DNA from: CAZTQN01 sp964615765
Lineage (GTDB): Bacteria; Planctomycetota; Phycisphaerae; Phycisphaerales; UBA1924
Direction: 5' to 3'
Assembly: GCA_964615765.1 (NCBI GenBank)
Contig: CAZTQN010000046.1
Coordinates: 1-23,413, forward strand
Length of the DNA stretch: 23,413 bases
Shown: piece after piece, positions 21,925 to 23,413 of the stretch
How the letters are laid out: the number at the start of each line of letters is the position of its first letter
Position numbering within the stretch: the stretch's first letter is position 1
Translations under genes and position numbers: made by a program
The notes under the pieces: model-generated
What the model saw: only the letters and a program-made list of their open reading frames with translations
The model's database searches: none
What the model was told of the DNA's origin: nothing

Positions 21925-23412
21925 TCACGGGCACGCGAACCAGATCACGATGAACCCGAACAGGTCGCCGACGTCGAGCGTGCCGGAGTTGTCGATGTCC
22001 GCCGCGGGGGAGCCGGCGAAGTACGCGTTGATGAACGCGAACAGGTCTTCCACGCTGGCATCGCCGGAGTTGTCGAAATCGCCCGCGCACGACGGCGGGC
22101 AGATCACATCCTCCACAAGCACGTCGTCGATCGCGGCTTCCACGAGCGACGACGCGCCGGCGTCCTCCGCGACGAAGCGCAGGCGCATCGTCGCCGTCCG
22201 CGGCAGGTTCGGCGTGTGCCACGCCAGGTCGAACCGCACGCGCGTCCACGCGTTGCTCGCGGGTCGGGATGGGTCGGCGTGCACGCGTTCGAGCAGCGTC
22301 CACGTCGCGCCGTCGTCGGCGGAGATGGAGACCGTCAGCGCGTCGTCGGCGTCGCCGGCGTACAGCCAGCGGGCGTACGACACGCGCGGCGCGCCGAGCG
22401 CATCGACGGAGAACGGGGGCGAGATGAGCGTCGTCGCGCCGGTGTCAACGTCCGCCGCGCCGATCACCCCGCCCTGCGGGTGCTGACCGGTGAAGAAGCA
22501 GTGCACGCCCTCGCCGGGCGTGGCGTCGGTGTTGGGCTGCACGGGCTGATCGCCCAGCGCCGTGCCGACGGGGCGGCCCCAGGTCCACATCCCCGCCGTC
22601 GCCGTGTCGCCGGGATCGCCGAGCGTCCACGCCCCGGCGGGGTCGACCTCGGCGGTGTCGGCGTGCGCGGTGCTGAGCGCGCCGACGCGCACGCGCCGCG
22701 GCGTGGTCATCTCGGCCCCCGGCGTCTCACGCGGGATGCTGAAGCACCCGCTGCGCACGCCCGTGAACTGCACCGCGTATTCGAGCACGCGCCCGCACGC
22801 CGTCGCGGGGATCGTCGCGGACCACCGGTCGTTTGCGCCCGTCAGCGCCATCGGCGCGGGCGTGTACGGCCCCGGCCCGTCGCGCCAGTAGAGCGTCGCC
22901 GCGCTGATCTCGTCCGACCCGGGCGCGAGCACGGCCTCGATCGTCAGTGCGTCGCCCGCGGGCGCCACGTCGGGCGCCGCCGGAAGCACGCCCACGGGCA
23001 CGACGAACGGCGTCACGCTCGGCGCGTTGATCGCCGCGGCGGCGGACACGATGCCGGCGCTGGCGACGCGCCCGTCGAGCCCGACCAGCGGCCGCGCCGT
23101 TTCCAGCAGGCGCGTCCGCACCTGGTCGAACGTCCACTCCGGGTTCTGGGCCATGATCAGGGCCGCGACGCCCGTCACGTGCGGGGCGGCCATGCTCGTC
23201 CCGCTCAAGTACGCGTACTGCCCGTTCTCGACGGTGCTGAAGATGTTGGTGCCCGGCGCGGCGATGTCGACGGTGTTGAAGCCGTAGTTGGAATCCGGGT
23301 TCAGCGTCCCGCTGGGCGTGAGGTTCGCCACGACGACCAGGTTGCTCAGCGGGAACGACGCCGGGTAAAACGGCAGCTGGTCGATGTTGCGCCCCGCGTT
23401 GCCCGCCGACAC
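21925..23412 (-). CDS. Secreted subtilisin-like (S8) protease with dockerin-like C-terminus (5' end missing)
   Basis: The frame is open at the window edge; the visible 495 residues are the C-terminal part. Residues 2-6 (SAGNAG) hold the oxyanion-hole Asn, and 71-79 (GTSMAAPHV) the catalytic Ser73; the Asp and His of the triad, the propeptide and the signal peptide must lie beyond the window. The peptidase domain ends near 132. Then come a beta-sandwich stretch (about 140-235) and a jelly-roll-like domain (about 250-435, with WTLLERVHADPS and AIDDVLVEDV) like those placed before surface anchors. The final 55 residues are a dockerin pair (GDFDNSGDASVEDLFAFI and DIDNSGTLDVGDLFGFI) ending FACP, a variant of the GC ending. 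It probably degrades proteins outside the cell. Convergent with the small membrane protein, 33 bases apart. Confidence 0.93.
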   Translation of the reverse strand: MSAGNAGRNIDQLPFYPASFPLSNLVVVANLTPSGTLNPDSNYGFNTVDIAAPGTNIFSTVENGQYAYLSGTSMAAPHVTGVAALIMAQNPEWTFDQVRTRLLETARPLVGLDGRVASAGIVSAAAAINAPSVTPFVVPVGVLPAAPDVAPAGDALTIEAVLAPGSDEISAATLYWRDGPGPYTPAPMALTGANDRWSATIPATACGRVLEYAVQFTGVRSGCFSIPRETPGAEMTTPRRVRVGALSTAHADTAEVDPAGAWTLGDPGDTATAGMWTWGRPVGTALGDQPVQPNTDATPGEGVHCFFTGQHPQGGVIGAADVDTGATTLISPPFSVDALGAPRVSYARWLYAGDADDALTVSISADDGATWTLLERVHADPSRPASNAWTRVRFDLAWHTPNLPRTATMRLRFVAEDAGASSLVEAAIDDVLVEDVICPPSCAGDFDNSGDASVEDLFAFINAYFAGSPAADIDNSGTLDVGDLFGFIVIWFACP

Positions 23413-23413
23413 G

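Overview
The window reads as a draft (gapped) contig from a high-GC planctomycete, most likely of the class Phycisphaerae. The main reason is that six secreted proteins end in the same C-terminal module: two dockerin-like calcium loops with QDIF-type helices, finishing in Gly-Cys or a close variant (Cys-Pro in one). I know this module as the GC-type dockerin anchor of Phycisphaerae-type planctomycetes. The taxonomic call is inference from that module and from base composition; there is no rRNA in the window.

Left part (1-10010, all + strand): five consecutive genes for exported proteins. Four are paralogues built from 47-50 residue repeats of the form V-ALAVLP-GDLVAGG-F-AGG-IARW-W-LGSG, which look like beta-propeller blades. 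The fifth is a laminin-G/concanavalin-like protein. The two complete large propeller proteins have 14 blades each, the small one has 7, and the truncated first one shows 7 plus part of another. This suggests seven-bladed propellers added whole. The first two also carry an Ig-like domain before the dockerin. A 100-N assembly gap lies in the second gene, exactly where it duplicates the first.

Middle part (10101-17097, all - strand): a compact row of six genes. In transcription order they are: a double helix-turn-helix DNA-binding protein, an ABC ATPase fused to a GNAT acetyltransferase (COG2401-like), a 92-residue unknown protein, a phage-type terminase large subunit with intact ATPase and nuclease motifs, a PduO-type corrinoid adenosyltransferase, and a membrane-bound PP2C/SpoIIE (RsbU-like) phosphatase. 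Divergent from this row (17324-18445, +) is an XRE + S24 repressor with a LexA-like Ala-Gly cleavage site and Ser/Lys catalytic pair. A perfect inverted repeat (TGTTCAC-N6-GTGAACA) sits between them. No portal, capsid or tail gene is visible. The first four genes plus the repressor therefore form a candidate stand-alone, possibly DNA-damage-controlled, DNA-translocation/packaging module, and this is the most interesting system here. Small palindromic elements encoding TPRSGV have been inserted in frame in both the terminase and the ATPase-GNAT genes.

Right part (18596-23413): a secreted calcineurin-like metallophosphatase with duplicated N-terminal domains, Cys-rich motifs and a GC dockerin; a strong terminator hairpin; a small membrane protein; and, convergent, the 3' part of a subtilisin-like protease that also ends in a dockerin.

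No rRNA, tRNA, insertion sequence or CRISPR array was recognised.
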